Counted from the stretch's first letter, positions 45,677 through 55,480 are shown. The stretch: 64,000 nt of DNA from Paenibacillus sp. FSL H8-0079 (GCF_037991315.1 NZ_CP150300.1:6262001-6326000), one strand, 5' to 3'. The notes: generated from the sequence alone by a model not told the origin. Numbers and translations: made by a program.

Positions 45677-46783
45677 CTATTCCGAGATCGTGATGACTGA
45701 GGTTACAAAGTGATACGATTCATTCTCCAATATCGCCTGTGATAACAGGATTTTATTGCCTTCCGGGCTCCAGGCGAGTGGGTCAGAAGCGTTGTCCATA
45801 TCCGCCGAGATCTGGAACTGTTCTGCCGACTCCGTATTGGAGACGAACAGTCCTTTCTCATTATCATTTTCGGAATTAATCGTATACGCAATCTTGGAAT
45901 CATCGCCCGACCAGCTTGTGCCGAAGATCTGTGTGCCTCTGGCGAGTGTGGCCTTCTCATTGCCTTCCAGATCGGTGAGCACCAGCGCCCGTTTGGTATC
46001 CGCTGTTCTTTTCACAATCGCAAGCCTTGTTCCATCATTAGAAGGGATGACCCACTCCACACTTTTCAACACCTGTTTCACTTCACCCGTCTTCGCATCG
46101 TATGTATTCAGCTGGCCATCTTCGCCCGTAATATAATAGAGCGTTACGTTTGAAACCTCGATGCTCCGTACATTGAAATTACCTGTCTCTACTAGCACCT
46201 TTGTTGTTCCATCCACACTTGCCGAGATTAGATCACCCTTCATATTGGGAAAAACGACATGTTCATTATCCAGCCACGCGCCCTCTTGGATAAATCCATC
46301 CTCCTTACCAGCAGGGGTTGTCTCCCCATTATGCAGGTTCAGGAAGTAGCCTTTACCCGTATTTTCCTCCGGCTCCCGGTAGAACAGGTACTGACCATCC
46401 GGTGACACCAGCGGTGCGCCCAGACTGGCTTCACTTTCCTTGAGCGGCGTGTCTGTGCCTTTCGTCAGATCATACATATATAAATTATGCGGGTATCTTT
46501 CCTGGCCTTCAACGGTGACGGGTTTCAAGGACTTGTTCTCCTTGTCAGATACAATCAAGTCGTCACTAAGCCATGCAATCCCGCGCATATTCGGCAGTTT
46601 ATCAATTTTCTCCAGCTTGAAGCTCTGGTACACGGACGTGTTGGTATTATCTTTCACCGTAATATCGGTGCCCGTTTTCCCACCTTGTGCGTTGCCCCCC
46701 GGCTCTGTTGTTCCCCCGCATGCTGCTGTCGTTAACAGTGCAATGGCTCCGAACGTGCCCAAAGCTGCTTGTTTCCAGTTCAT
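45677..46783 (-). CDS. Beta-propeller lipoprotein (TolB/WD40-like)
   Basis: A 368-aa lipoprotein: signal peptide and a lipobox-like TTAAC, then a disordered Gly/Thr linker, then blades with the TolB/PD40 pattern (SPDGQYLFYREP, SGDDSKIAYTIN, SPEGNKILLSQ). It probably binds or senses something at the cell surface; there is no Tol-Pal system in Gram-positive cells. GGGGGG precedes the ATG. It follows the histidine kinase by 60 bp on the same strand and probably belongs to the same regulon, perhaps as an accessory sensor. Confidence 0.75.
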   Translation of the reverse strand: MNWKQAALGTFGAIALLTTAACGGTTEPGGNAQGGKTGTDITVKDNTNTSVYQSFKLEKIDKLPNMRGIAWLSDDLIVSDKENKSLKPVTVEGQERYPHNLYMYDLTKGTDTPLKESEASLGAPLVSPDGQYLFYREPEENTGKGYFLNLHNGETTPAGKEDGFIQEGAWLDNEHVVFPNMKGDLISASVDGTTKVLVETGNFNVRSIEVSNVTLYYITGEDGQLNTYDAKTGEVKQVLKSVEWVIPSNDGTRLAIVKRTADTKRALVLTDLEGNEKATLARGTQIFGTSWSGDDSKIAYTINSENDNEKGLFVSNTESAEQFQISADMDNASDPLAWSPEGNKILLSQAILENESYHFVTSVITISE

Positions 46784-46843
46784 GATGGTCCCCCCTGGTT
46801 TCTCTTGCTATAGACCAAGCATACACATCGCATACTTCCAAAG

Positions 46844-48349
46844 TTATTCGGACTTGTTTCGAACTTGTAAACTTGCATCAGACAAAGGAAACACGAGTTG
46901 GAACGTCACGCCTTCCCCATCCTCTAGATCGCCTGTCAGCAGGGTGATTGTACCGCCCTGTTTTTCAACAAACTGCTTCACGAGAGATAGTCCCAGTCCG
47001 GTTCCGCCGGTTTTTCTAGCTCTGTCTTTGTTCACGGTGTAAAAGGGTTCAAAAATCTTCTCCCGTGCCTCTGCCGGAATCGGCGTACCCGAGTTGTAGA
47101 TGCGAATGACCGCTTGGTGATCCTGCATCCGCAGTTCGTTCTTCACCCGAATCACACCATCCGGGACGTTATATTTGATGGCATTATCCAGCAAGTTGAT
47201 GAAAATATGCATAAGGCTTTCCCGATCACTGCGGATCACCGCCGGTTCAAGATCCAGTTCCATGTTCAGCGCAAACTTCTCCGCTTTCCCACGCATCCGG
47301 CCACAGGCATCTTCCAGCAGAGCACTAACCTCTACATCTTCGGCCTGATTCTCGAAGTCGTACTTCTCCAGAGCAGATAAATGTAAGACTTTCTCAACCA
47401 TCTCGTACAGCCGCTCGGTTTCTTTGCCAATGCTATTTGTGGCATCATCGAGCAATTGCGGATCATCCTTATACATGTCGAGCAGCTCCACATAGGCTTT
47501 GATCGACGTCAGCGGCGTCTTGAACTCATGGCTGATATTGCCGATATATTGTTTCTGCTGCTGTTCTAGCGCCTGAAGCTTCTCAATCGCCAGTTGCAGC
47601 TTCTGCTGCTCCGCATGCATGGCTGTGATATTTTGTTGGATCGATGTACTCATATAATAGATGCCCTGCCCTAGCTCGCCCAGTTCATCCTTGCGTCTCA
47701 CAGGAGACTCCGTAATGTAGTCCCCTTCGCGAATGGAATCTGCGGACTTCTTCAGTCGGGTAATCGCAACGGCAAACCGATTGTAGAACAGGTACCCCAG
47801 AATGAAGCTCAGCGCCACAACCGCAATCCCCGCCCACATGAACAGTTGGAGGATACGGGCATAAAATTCATGATAGCTTTGGACCGGATATTGCATCCAT
47901 ACAGCACCCATCTGTCCATCCGGACCATCCAGCGGTGCCGCATAAAGCAAGGTATCCCCTTGCTCATGGTAGGCAATTTTATTTTCCAATGCATAGTTGA
48001 GCGTATCCTGAACAATCGCACTCTCCCCGGAGCTAATCGATGAACCGACTTGCTGACCTTTCATGTCATAGAGCGCTATCGGCAATCCGGTAGAGTTCGC
48101 CAATTCCTGTGCCAGCCTGCGACCGTTCCGCTGTAAAAAAACGTCCTGTTCGAGATGCACGGACTCCGTATAGTAGGCCTGTCGCACATTCAAATTCACC
48201 AGACGTGTCTGCTGCGACAGAATGCCCTCGATCTGTGACTGCTGATTGCGTTCAATACCTCGCAGTACAAGTGAACTGAGCACCACCACGGTCAGGATAA
48301 GTAATGCCGCCAGAAAAACACTGAATTTCAGCTTGATGCTGACTCTCAT
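46844..48349 (-). CDS. Sensor histidine kinase
   Basis: A 501-aa membrane kinase. A TM helix at about 8-30 and another at 166-190 flank an extracellular sensing domain. A HAMP domain (~190-245) and coiled coil lead to the HisKA site H274 in NISHEFKTPLTSIK. The HATPase_c domain shows NLLDNAIKYN and GTGLGLSLVKQF. Its start overlaps the response-regulator stop by four bases (ATGA), so the two are coupled. The signal is unknown; a propeller lipoprotein follows it. Confidence 0.9.
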   Translation of the reverse strand: MRVSIKLKFSVFLAALLILTVVVLSSLVLRGIERNQQSQIEGILSQQTRLVNLNVRQAYYTESVHLEQDVFLQRNGRRLAQELANSTGLPIALYDMKGQQVGSSISSGESAIVQDTLNYALENKIAYHEQGDTLLYAAPLDGPDGQMGAVWMQYPVQSYHEFYARILQLFMWAGIAVVALSFILGYLFYNRFAVAITRLKKSADSIREGDYITESPVRRKDELGELGQGIYYMSTSIQQNITAMHAEQQKLQLAIEKLQALEQQQKQYIGNISHEFKTPLTSIKAYVELLDMYKDDPQLLDDATNSIGKETERLYEMVEKVLHLSALEKYDFENQAEDVEVSALLEDACGRMRGKAEKFALNMELDLEPAVIRSDRESLMHIFINLLDNAIKYNVPDGVIRVKNELRMQDHQAVIRIYNSGTPIPAEAREKIFEPFYTVNKDRARKTGGTGLGLSLVKQFVEKQGGTITLLTGDLEDGEGVTFQLVFPLSDASLQVRNKSE

Positions 48350-49056
48350 ACCGCCCCGCCCGTTTCAGGCGCAGCGGCTTTGTAGCCAATCCCGTATACC
48401 GTCTGCAATTTTTGCTGATCCGTATCTCCAATTTTTTTACGCAAACGCTGGATGTGAATGTCTACGGTTCGTGTGCCACCCGCATACTCCATGCCCCATA
48501 CCCGATCCAGCAGATCGTCTCGTGTGTACACCCGCTCGGGATTGGACATAAGAATCGTCAGTAGGTCAAACTCCTTCGGTGTCAGATCCAGCTTCTCTTC
48601 ATTCACGGTGACCGTGCGATGAGCGACATGGATACGCAGATCGCCATTTACAATGGCCTGATTCTTCGCATCGTCAGGTGGTGGACTGCTTTTCTCGACA
48701 CGGCGCATCAATGCTTTTACCCTTGCGAGCAGTTCGCGGATCTCGAATGGCTTGGTCATGTAATCATCGGCGCCCATTTCCAGGCCGACAATCTTGTCTA
48801 CGATATCGTTTTTGACGGTCAGCAAAATAATGCCGATATCCTCCCGGTCCTCCAGCCTGCGACATACGCCATATCCATCAAGCCTTGGCATCATGACGTC
48901 CAGAATCATGACCTGTGGGTGAAACGATGCAACCTTGACCAAGGCCTCTTCGCCGTCACTCGCAGTCTCTACTTCATATCCTTCGCGCCGCAACGCGTAA
49001 GCAATGGCACTGACGATGCTTGATTCGTCATCTACCACGAGTACTTTTTTATTCAT
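48346..49056 (-). CDS. Two-component response regulator, OmpR/PhoB family
   Basis: A 236-aa regulator. The receiver domain starts KKVLVVDDESS, with the phosphoacceptor D53 in MILDVMMPRLDG, the conserved LLTVK threonine and the K of MTKPFEIREL. The C-terminal winged helix reads LDLTPKEFDLLTILMSNPERVYTRDDLLDRVWG. The ATG at 49056 has AAAGGATG at 8 nt, preferred to the earlier ATG 49065. It is first in an operon with the kinase and the propeller lipoprotein, and has copy C of the intergenic element just upstream. Confidence 0.92.
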   Translation of the reverse strand: MNKKVLVVDDESSIVSAIAYALRREGYEVETASDGEEALVKVASFHPQVMILDVMMPRLDGYGVCRRLEDREDIGIILLTVKNDIVDKIVGLEMGADDYMTKPFEIRELLARVKALMRRVEKSSPPPDDAKNQAIVNGDLRIHVAHRTVTVNEEKLDLTPKEFDLLTILMSNPERVYTRDDLLDRVWGMEYAGGTRTVDIHIQRLRKKIGDTDQQKLQTVYGIGYKAAAPETGGAV

Positions 49057-49073
49057 GGAATTCATCCTTTACG

Positions 49074-49222
49074 TTACACGAGGTAACTTCGATTGCAGTA
49101 CCGTCTTCTGATCGCTGTTAGTTGATAAAGGGCGTAGCATATGCTTCCGAAGTAGCTTTCTGACAGAAAGCTTTGAACTTTGTTTCTTCAGACTGGTTCT
49201 GCACTCTTTGTTTTCGTGTAAA
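49074..49222 (-). repeat. Modular intergenic element, copy C
   Basis: In minus-strand reading it starts TTTACACGAAAACAAAGAG and GTGCAGAACCAGTCTGAAG, and ends TACCTCGTGTAA. It contains only the AGCTTTCT...AGAAAGCT module, not the CGGATTTT module. It points toward the response-regulator gene, 18 bp ahead of its start codon. The adjoining 49223-49353 stretch shows nothing else. Confidence 0.75.
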
Positions 49223-49353
49223 TATTCAGTTCTTTTTATTTATGTTAGCAAGGTCTATGTTAATTGGCTATGGATGAGTTATCAATTTGTATGAGAAGCT
49301 CATGTCCTCTCAGCTTGGACGTTGCTCTACTTTCTTTATACCCCAAAGGCAAC

Positions 49354-49385
49354 AAAAAGAGCCAACCCGTGATTGGATCAGCCCT
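49354..49385 (-). terminator. Terminator after the AraC-type gene
   Basis: On the minus strand AGGGCTGATCC pairs with GGGTTGGCTCT (several G-U pairs), followed by five T, 60 bp past the stop. Confidence 0.6.
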
Positions 49386-49446
49386 TGGTCTGTAGATTCC
49401 TAATTCATAATGCTATATTGGCAACCATTTTTGATCTCCTCTGCAT

Positions 49447-50406
49447 CTACTCCTCAAATGACAAATTCAACGGCTCGTCCGACATCTCATACTCTGTCTC
49501 CATGTGCGTCAGCGGTGTGTTCAGGTCAACTTCCTCGAAGCGGAAACTGTCGACCCACACTTTTCCTTTGCCATTTAAAATTACTCCGAACGAAATGACC
49601 GCGCTGCCCTCCGGCACATCAAGCACAATACTATACTGGTTCCATGGCTGCGTACCCGTAATAGGCCGATCATGCATGTTATCAAATTGAAGTACATCAT
49701 GCACGTTATTATCCACCCGCATCCATAATCCGCAGAACGCGTCCACACGCTCGGTCTTCACGAATCCCGATAACTTCATCCGCTTACCCACATACTTGTC
49801 CGCTCTGAACTGTTGCATCATCGTTGCGAACTCGTTAGGCTCCATTGGCGTAACGGCTTTCAAATATCCTGATGCTTTTCCCTGATGCACTTCAGCAGGA
49901 TCAATGCCCATCTCATAATTTTGCGGATGACTTCCGGTTAACATCCAACCTGTAATCGTTGACGATTGATTCATCTGTAATTCTCCTCCTCTGGTTCTTC
50001 CTTCGAATAATTTCAGATCGAACAGTTTGCGAAAACGTCCTGGTGGCATGCCATATAATTTGCGGAATGCGCGGGTGAAGGCTTCCTGACTCTCAAAACC
50101 ACATGCCAGGGCGATGTCCAAAATGCCTGCGTCCGTCGATCGCAAGGTCGTGGACGCCAGACTCATCCGTCGGTTCCGGATATAATCCACCACGGTCATG
50201 CCCACCTCATTACGGAAAATTCGGTGATAGTGATACGGCGATAATAATGCCTCAGATGCCACTTCTTCCAGCCCAATCTGCTCATGCAGATGAGTCTCAA
50301 TATAGAACAAACTTTGCTGAATCATTGCACGGTAACGGCTCAACTGAGGTAAAGCCCCCTTCCATATCCTTACTATACGTGAATGAGTTATCTCCGTTTT
50401 GATCAT
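49447..50406 (-). CDS. AraC-family regulator with a carbohydrate-binding-like C-terminal domain
   Basis: A protein of up to 319 aa. The AraC DNA-binding domain lies near the N-terminus (SLFYIETHLHEQIGLEEVASEALLSPYHYHRIFRNEVG then FESQEAFTRAFRKLYGMPPGRFR). A C-terminal domain of ~170 residues, rich in aromatic residues and beta strands (PWNQYSIVLDVPEGSAVISFGVILNGKGKVWVDSF), resembles galactose-binding or effector-binding modules. The start is uncertain: ATG 50406 lacks a good site; a TTG near 50343 preceded by AAGGGGG, or ATG 50325, are possible. It sits after a terminator and may be its own unit. Ligand and targets unknown. Confidence 0.75.
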   Translation of the reverse strand: MIKTEITHSRIVRIWKGALPQLSRYRAMIQQSLFYIETHLHEQIGLEEVASEALLSPYHYHRIFRNEVGMTVVDYIRNRRMSLASTTLRSTDAGILDIALACGFESQEAFTRAFRKLYGMPPGRFRKLFDLKLFEGRTRGGELQMNQSSTITGWMLTGSHPQNYEMGIDPAEVHQGKASGYLKAVTPMEPNEFATMMQQFRADKYVGKRMKLSGFVKTERVDAFCGLWMRVDNNVHDVLQFDNMHDRPITGTQPWNQYSIVLDVPEGSAVISFGVILNGKGKVWVDSFRFEEVDLNTPLTHMETEYEMSDEPLNLSFEE

Positions 50407-50414
50407 TTTTGCTA

Positions 50415-50456
50415 AAAAAAACCGATCAAGGGCTCGAACCCTTAATCGGTTTTTCG
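50415..50456. terminator. Bidirectional terminator after the MATE gene
   Basis: AAAAACCGAT-CAAGGG pairs with CCCTT-ATCGGTTTTT with a GAAC-type loop, with T-runs on both strands. It lies between the MATE stop (50474) and the AraC-type gene on the same strand. Confidence 0.75.
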
Positions 50457-50473
50457 TATCTTCACTATTTCAT

Positions 50474-51883
50474 TTATACCGCAGGCACAGGTTGCGCTAT
50501 ACCATGATCCTCTTCGTCATGATCCACAAGCGCATGTTTCTCCCAAGCCCGGCTCTTCCAGCGGAAGTACATGATGAAGGCACGCGTCCATTCATCCGCC
50601 GCAATGGCGAGCCAGATGCCCGCCAGCCCCATATTCAGCTGGAATACAAAGAGGTAGCCCAGTGGCAGACTCAGGCAGACCATGGAGATCAGCCCCATGT
50701 ACACCGGGAACTTGGCATCCCCCGCTGCACGCAGCGAGTTAATGATGACGATGTTAGTGGTGCGTCCGGTCTCCAATACAATGCTCAGCAGAATAACCTG
50801 TGCAGCAATGCGAATGACTTCCGGATTATCCGTGAACAGACTCACCAGTGGTACGCGGAATGCAATGACCACCAGATCGACGGCAATGGTTACGATCATG
50901 GCCCATTTCACACTTTTCCAGACCCGGTGATAGGCCGTTTCCTGCTGCTTCGCACCAACGAGACGTCCAACCATAATTGCCGTTCCCATCCCAATTGCGA
51001 GACTGAACAGATAGATGTAGGATGAGATGTTGGTTGCGTACTGGCGAGAAGCCAGCGCTTCAGCGCCCAGGAATGTAGCATAGAAGAAAAAGACGAGCTG
51101 GCATGAGTGGTACATAATTTGTTCCACTGCGGATGGTACACCAATCTTCAGAATCTTCATGACATAATTTTTCGTAAATTGCAGATAGAATTTGAGTTCT
51201 ACTCGCACTTCCGTCACGCGATACATCAGCCAGAAGAAGATTAACAGGCAGACAAAACGACTTACAATCGTCGAGATTGCTGCACCCTCTACACCCAGAG
51301 CTGGCATGCCGAAGTGACCAAAGATCAAAATGTAGTTTAAACCAACGTGAAGCACGTTCATAAATACGGAGACGTACATCGTCTCTTTTGTGAATCCATG
51401 CGTACGAATGATCGCAGCCAGTGAGTTGATTAGCGCTTGAAGGAAGATGGCTCCACCAACGATGTGCATATACGATTTGGCATAGACGAGGATTTCGCCC
51501 TGCACATTCATTTTCTCCAATAAAAATCCGCCAAACACCAGGAATGCTCCACTGAGCAATAGTCCCACCACAAGGTTGAGCGTAATCGCCATACCTGTGA
51601 TTTTGGCTGCTTCATACAGCTTCTTCGATCCGATATATTGGGCGACCACAATCGCTGCCCCATTACCAACGACCTCCAACAGCAGTATGGCAATTGAAAT
51701 AATCTGATTCGACGCCCCGATTCCCGCCACGGCATTGTCTGATACGGAACTGATCATCAACGTATCGACTGTACCCATCAACATAAATAGAAATACTTCC
51801 AGAAAAATCGGCCAGGTCAGTGTGAACAGATTAAGCTGTTTGCCCTGTTGTTGTGTCCCGGTCTCTGTAACGGCTGCACTCAT
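50474..51883 (-). CDS. MATE-family efflux transporter
   Basis: A 469-aa membrane protein with about 12 hydrophobic helices; the N-terminal half and C-terminal half are similar, as in MATE proteins. Marks include LFTLTWPIFLEVFLFMLMGTVDTLMIS and SDNAVAGIGASNQI, with IGVPSAVEQIMYHSCQ in the second half. It exports cationic compounds in exchange for H+ or Na+. GAGGTGACATC precedes the ATG. It appears to be a single-gene unit; no regulator is adjacent apart from the AraC-type gene downstream. Confidence 0.9.
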   Translation of the reverse strand: MSAAVTETGTQQQGKQLNLFTLTWPIFLEVFLFMLMGTVDTLMISSVSDNAVAGIGASNQIISIAILLLEVVGNGAAIVVAQYIGSKKLYEAAKITGMAITLNLVVGLLLSGAFLVFGGFLLEKMNVQGEILVYAKSYMHIVGGAIFLQALINSLAAIIRTHGFTKETMYVSVFMNVLHVGLNYILIFGHFGMPALGVEGAAISTIVSRFVCLLIFFWLMYRVTEVRVELKFYLQFTKNYVMKILKIGVPSAVEQIMYHSCQLVFFFYATFLGAEALASRQYATNISSYIYLFSLAIGMGTAIMVGRLVGAKQQETAYHRVWKSVKWAMIVTIAVDLVVIAFRVPLVSLFTDNPEVIRIAAQVILLSIVLETGRTTNIVIINSLRAAGDAKFPVYMGLISMVCLSLPLGYLFVFQLNMGLAGIWLAIAADEWTRAFIMYFRWKSRAWEKHALVDHDEEDHGIAQPVPAV

Positions 51884-52061
51884 GATGTCACCTCTTTAAA
51901 CTCCGTAAAATGGATATTGCTCTATGATTTCCGACATCGTAACTAATTGTTTCAAAATGTAAACAAAGGGTATAGTAGCACAGTCTTTCTGAAAAAGCAT
52001 CTGCTTTTACGAAAATATTTTTATTTTTTTCAAAAATATTGAAAATGATTGGAAAAGCATG

Positions 52062-52092
52062 AAAAAGCCTGGACGATATTCGCCCAGACTTC
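52062..52092 (-). terminator. Terminator after the second sugar ABC operon
   Basis: On the minus strand AGTCTGGGCG pairs with CGTCCAGGCT, followed by TTTTTC; about 60 bp past the MalG-type stop. Confidence 0.7.
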
Positions 52093-52152
52093 GGTTTGGA
52101 GTTAATTCATGGATGGATTTCATGATGAATGTTCAGCCATGCTTGCTCTATT

Positions 52153-52980
52153 TTATTTTACAGACCCTTGGGTAACCCCGTTGATGATCCACTTCTGTGC
52201 AAACAGATAGATGATAATCATCGGTAGCAACGCGAGCAGGTAGGATGCAAACGCAAGGTTAAATTCAGTATTGAACTGCCCTTGGAATACATACTGTACC
52301 AGCGGCAGCGTGTATTGTCCCGGATCACTGATAATAATGAGTGGCAGCAAGAAGTCGTTGTACGTGGACAGACAAGTCAGAATACCAACCGTGGCACTGA
52401 TCGGTGCCATGAGCGGGAAAATGATTTTCCAGAATGTGCCCCAGGTTGTCGCCCCATCCACAAACGCCGCTTCCTCCAGCGCCACCGGAATGGACCGGAT
52501 GTATCCAACGTACACAAATACGTTAAATGCCAGACCATATACCGTGTGAAGCAGGATCAGACCTACCAGATTCGTCATCTCCAGAGATGCGGTCAGCTTA
52601 ACAATCGGCAGCATGATGATCGGGAACGGAATGAACATCGCGCTGACGAAGTAATAATACAATCCTTTGAAAAACTTGCGTTTCTGCATATTCCGCGCAA
52701 TCGCATAGGCTACCATCGAGTTACTGAGCAACGTCAAAAGCACGGTGGATGCGGTAACGATCGCACTGTTACGGAAGGATTGGAAGAAGTTCGTCATGTC
52801 GATAGCCCTCGCGAAATTCTCCCAGTGAAGCGTTGTCGGAATGGCAAAGACCGATTGGGCCATCTGTTCCGGATTTTTCAAAGCAATCGTAACGGTCATA
52901 TACAATGGGAACAGGATAAACAGGGTACCCAGCACAACGAGCAGCATAACGAGCCAATTGATTCGTGTACGGCTTCTCAT
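52153..52980 (-). CDS. Sugar ABC transporter permease, MalG type
   Basis: A 275-aa CUT1 permease with about six membrane helices. The EAA loop reads EEAAFVDGATTWGTFWKIIFPLMAP, followed by TYNDFLLPLIII. Its ATG overlaps the stop of the preceding MalF-type gene (TAATG), so translation is coupled. No ATPase gene lies nearby; a shared MsmX-like ATPase is presumed. Confidence 0.92.
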   Translation of the reverse strand: MRSRTRINWLVMLLVVLGTLFILFPLYMTVTIALKNPEQMAQSVFAIPTTLHWENFARAIDMTNFFQSFRNSAIVTASTVLLTLLSNSMVAYAIARNMQKRKFFKGLYYYFVSAMFIPFPIIMLPIVKLTASLEMTNLVGLILLHTVYGLAFNVFVYVGYIRSIPVALEEAAFVDGATTWGTFWKIIFPLMAPISATVGILTCLSTYNDFLLPLIIISDPGQYTLPLVQYVFQGQFNTEFNLAFASYLLALLPMIIIYLFAQKWIINGVTQGSVK

Positions 52981-53846
52981 TACAGATCCATCTCCCTTCT
53001 TTGCAGGAACCGGATTTGCAGAATTGAAATCACCGCAATAACGATGAAGTAAATAACCGAGTTCGCAGATTGATATGCATATTCGCCGCCTTCAAATCCG
53101 CCGGTGTAGATCAGATGAGAGATGGACTGCGTCGCCCGTCCGGGACCACCGTTGGTCAAGGCTACGATTTGGTCGAAGACCATAAGTGAATTTTTCATCG
53201 CCAGCACCATATTAATGGTGAAGAAAGGTGCAATCAGCGGGAAAGTAATGCTCCAGAATTCACGCCATTTGCCTGCACCGTCTAGATTGGATGCCTCGTA
53301 CAGTGTCGTTGGTATCGTTTGCAGACCAGCCAAATACAGAATCGTATTCAGGGCCACCGATTGCCATACTGCAACAATGACGATACCGATCCAAGCCAGA
53401 CTCTCGCTGCCGAGAATGTTGGTGGATAGCGCGTTGATACCCAGATTTTGTCCCCAGATCGGGAATACGTTGGAGAACAGGTAGTTAAATATGTAACCTA
53501 CGATCAGCACACTCAGAATATTGGGCAGGAAATAGATGCCGCGGAAAAAGTTACGGAACTTGATCTTGGCATTCAGCCCGAGTGCAATGAGCAGGCTCAG
53601 GATATTGGTCAGGATCGTCACAACGATCGCAAATTTGAACGTAAACCAGTAGGCGTTACCTACATTGTCATCCTGGAACAAGTTGAAATAGTTTTTGAAG
53701 CCAACAAAATCATACTCTTTCCCGAATCCGTTATAATTCGTAAATGAGTAATAGATGCCCTGGAGGGCCGGCAGTGTCATAAATACGAAGAACAATACTA
53801 CCGCCGGGACCGTCATCCAGTAATAGGGTGCGATACGCTTGTTCAT
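52980..53846 (-). CDS. Sugar ABC transporter permease, MalF type
   Basis: A 288-aa CUT1 permease. It begins APYYWMTVPAVVLFFVFMTLPALQGIYYSFTNYNG and has the EAA loop YEASNLDGAGKWREFWSITFPLIAP. AGGAGG precedes the ATG by a few bases. It pairs with the MalG-type subunit and lies 24 bp after the binding-protein gene. Confidence 0.92.
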   Translation of the reverse strand: MNKRIAPYYWMTVPAVVLFFVFMTLPALQGIYYSFTNYNGFGKEYDFVGFKNYFNLFQDDNVGNAYWFTFKFAIVVTILTNILSLLIALGLNAKIKFRNFFRGIYFLPNILSVLIVGYIFNYLFSNVFPIWGQNLGINALSTNILGSESLAWIGIVIVAVWQSVALNTILYLAGLQTIPTTLYEASNLDGAGKWREFWSITFPLIAPFFTINMVLAMKNSLMVFDQIVALTNGGPGRATQSISHLIYTGGFEGGEYAYQSANSVIYFIVIAVISILQIRFLQRREMDL

Positions 53847-53870
53847 ATTCCATCCTCCTTCAGACCAGGC

Positions 53871-55109
53871 CTAGCGCCGATTGGCAACCTTGTCCCATTC
53901 TTTGTCGAGTGTATCTAGATAGTTGTCGATGTTTTGGTTCTGCAAAAAGGACTGTACGATGGAATTCAGCTGCACCGCAGCCGGAATATAGTGATCGGCA
54001 AAGTCAATGACCTTACCCTGCTCAATATATGGCATCAATTCCTGTACAGCAGGATCATCCTGCTTCACACCTTCGACCGCAGAGAACAGCGTCTGCTCGT
54101 CAATGTATCTTCCGATATTTTCGGGCTCTAACAGAAACGCAATAAACGTCTCCGCCTGCTCGCGATTAGGCGTGTCCGCTGCAATGGTAAACAGGGAGTC
54201 GATCCCGTTCACCAGTTTGATCTCGCTTGCATCGTTGCCCGTAGGGAATGGGAAGAAACCGATGTCAACATTTGGGTTCGCTTTGCGAATCTCCGAGATG
54301 GCCCAGGTTCCCTGGATGTACATAAAGGCTTCACCATTTGCAAAAGCACGGTTACCATCCGAATAAGCTTTACCAAAGTTATCGCCGTGACCGTACTTCA
54401 TGAGTTCCAGCTGCTTCTCGGCTACCTCGCGGTACTTCTCCTTGAAGGTCACTTTGTCATCGCGCCGCTCTTGGTAGAAATCAATACCGACCAGATTGGA
54501 GCCAAGTGCATTGAAGGGCAGGCTCGTCTGCCAGTCATCCTTGTATGTGAAGTAAAATGGAACCTCACCTGCATCCTTGATCTTTTGGGCGGTCGTAATG
54601 AGTTCATCCCACGTCTTGGGCACGTCCAATCCCATTTCCTTAAACAACGTTTTGTTGTACATGATGCCGTTTGCATTAGTCGCGTAAGGAATACCTGTCA
54701 CTTCGTCCATGCCTGTGAGATCCTTCAGCATTTGTATGTAGTTCGGATCAATCGTCTGGAGTAATGAACTATCCGTCAGATCGGTGAAAATATCACTCTG
54801 GGCAAGAATAGAATAGGTGTCGGTTGCACCCATAGCCATAATATCCGGTATATCATTTTTGACGACACGTGTCTTTAATACCGTCTCCGCATCGGGTGGA
54901 TTCACCTGTGTCACCTGGATATCGTCATGCTCCGCGTTGAACGTCTTAATCAATTCATCAAAGGTTGTTTTGGCTTCAGGCTTGTTCTGGAAAAACTCAA
55001 TCTGCACTTTGCCATTCGCGCTATCCCCACTGGTACAGGAAGATAGAAGTACAGCCATCATTCCACACAGCAACATTGTCCCGAGAGCCTTGGTAAGCGT
55101 TGTTCTCAT
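53871..55109 (-). CDS. Sugar ABC transporter substrate-binding lipoprotein
   Basis: A 412-aa SBP_bac_1 lipoprotein: signal peptide with lipobox LLSSC near residue 25, then VQIEFFQNKPEAKTTFDELIKTFNAEHDDIQV and an ATNANGIMYNKTLFKEMG segment. Its PYATNANG...YNKTLF pattern is common to binding proteins for oligosaccharides in CUT1 systems. GGGAGG precedes the ATG. It is first in its three-gene operon, with copy D of the intergenic element about 40 bp upstream. Confidence 0.9.
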   Translation of the reverse strand: MRTTLTKALGTMLLCGMMAVLLSSCTSGDSANGKVQIEFFQNKPEAKTTFDELIKTFNAEHDDIQVTQVNPPDAETVLKTRVVKNDIPDIMAMGATDTYSILAQSDIFTDLTDSSLLQTIDPNYIQMLKDLTGMDEVTGIPYATNANGIMYNKTLFKEMGLDVPKTWDELITTAQKIKDAGEVPFYFTYKDDWQTSLPFNALGSNLVGIDFYQERRDDKVTFKEKYREVAEKQLELMKYGHGDNFGKAYSDGNRAFANGEAFMYIQGTWAISEIRKANPNVDIGFFPFPTGNDASEIKLVNGIDSLFTIAADTPNREQAETFIAFLLEPENIGRYIDEQTLFSAVEGVKQDDPAVQELMPYIEQGKVIDFADHYIPAAVQLNSIVQSFLQNQNIDNYLDTLDKEWDKVANRR

Positions 55110-55148
55110 GTTGTACCTCCCTCAGCTTTATAAATTGAACTAATGTGA

Positions 55149-55301
55149 TTTACACGGTGTCACTCCGATTGCAGTACCATCTTCCGATCGTTGTTATCCC
55201 CAGATTTTTTTTTGATTCCCTTCCTGAAAGGGAAAATCCGGTGATAAACACGCACACTACGCTTCTTCAGATTGGTTCTGCACTCTCCGTGTTCGTGTAT
55301 A
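55149..55301 (-). repeat. Modular intergenic element, copy D
   Basis: In minus-strand reading it starts TACACGAACACGGAGAGTGC with AGAACCAATCTGAAGAAGCG, carries only the ATCACCGGATTTTCCCTTTC...AAATCTGGGG module, and ends GACACCGTGTAAAT. It points toward the binding-protein gene. The remaining 55302-55479 stretch contains no recognised element apart from an AACGGTTTCGA sequence that only loosely resembles an operator. Confidence 0.75.
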
Positions 55302-55480
55302 TCTTAGTTTCACTTTATATACGTAAAGATTTACCCATTCAAATGGTGAAATAACCATTTGGTTAATCCTTCCAAACTAACTTCAATCTGAACGGATGAT
55401 AGAAGTCTTTATTATTTCTAAAACGGTTTCGATAAAAATGAATCAAGGCAGTTCTTCCCATGACCTGAATCAGGCATAAC

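Noticed and set aside
45677..46783. TolB of a Tol-Pal system
   Set aside because: There are no tolQRA or pal neighbours, and the organism appears Gram-positive; only the propeller fold is supported.
49447..50406. Annotating the AraC gene as a xylanase- or arabinose-specific regulator
   Set aside because: The C-terminal domain suggests carbohydrate binding only in general and no sugar-utilisation genes adjoin it.
55381..55440. cre or LacI-type operator around AACGGTTTCGA
   Set aside because: It fails at the two outer positions of the cre consensus and has no clear palindrome.
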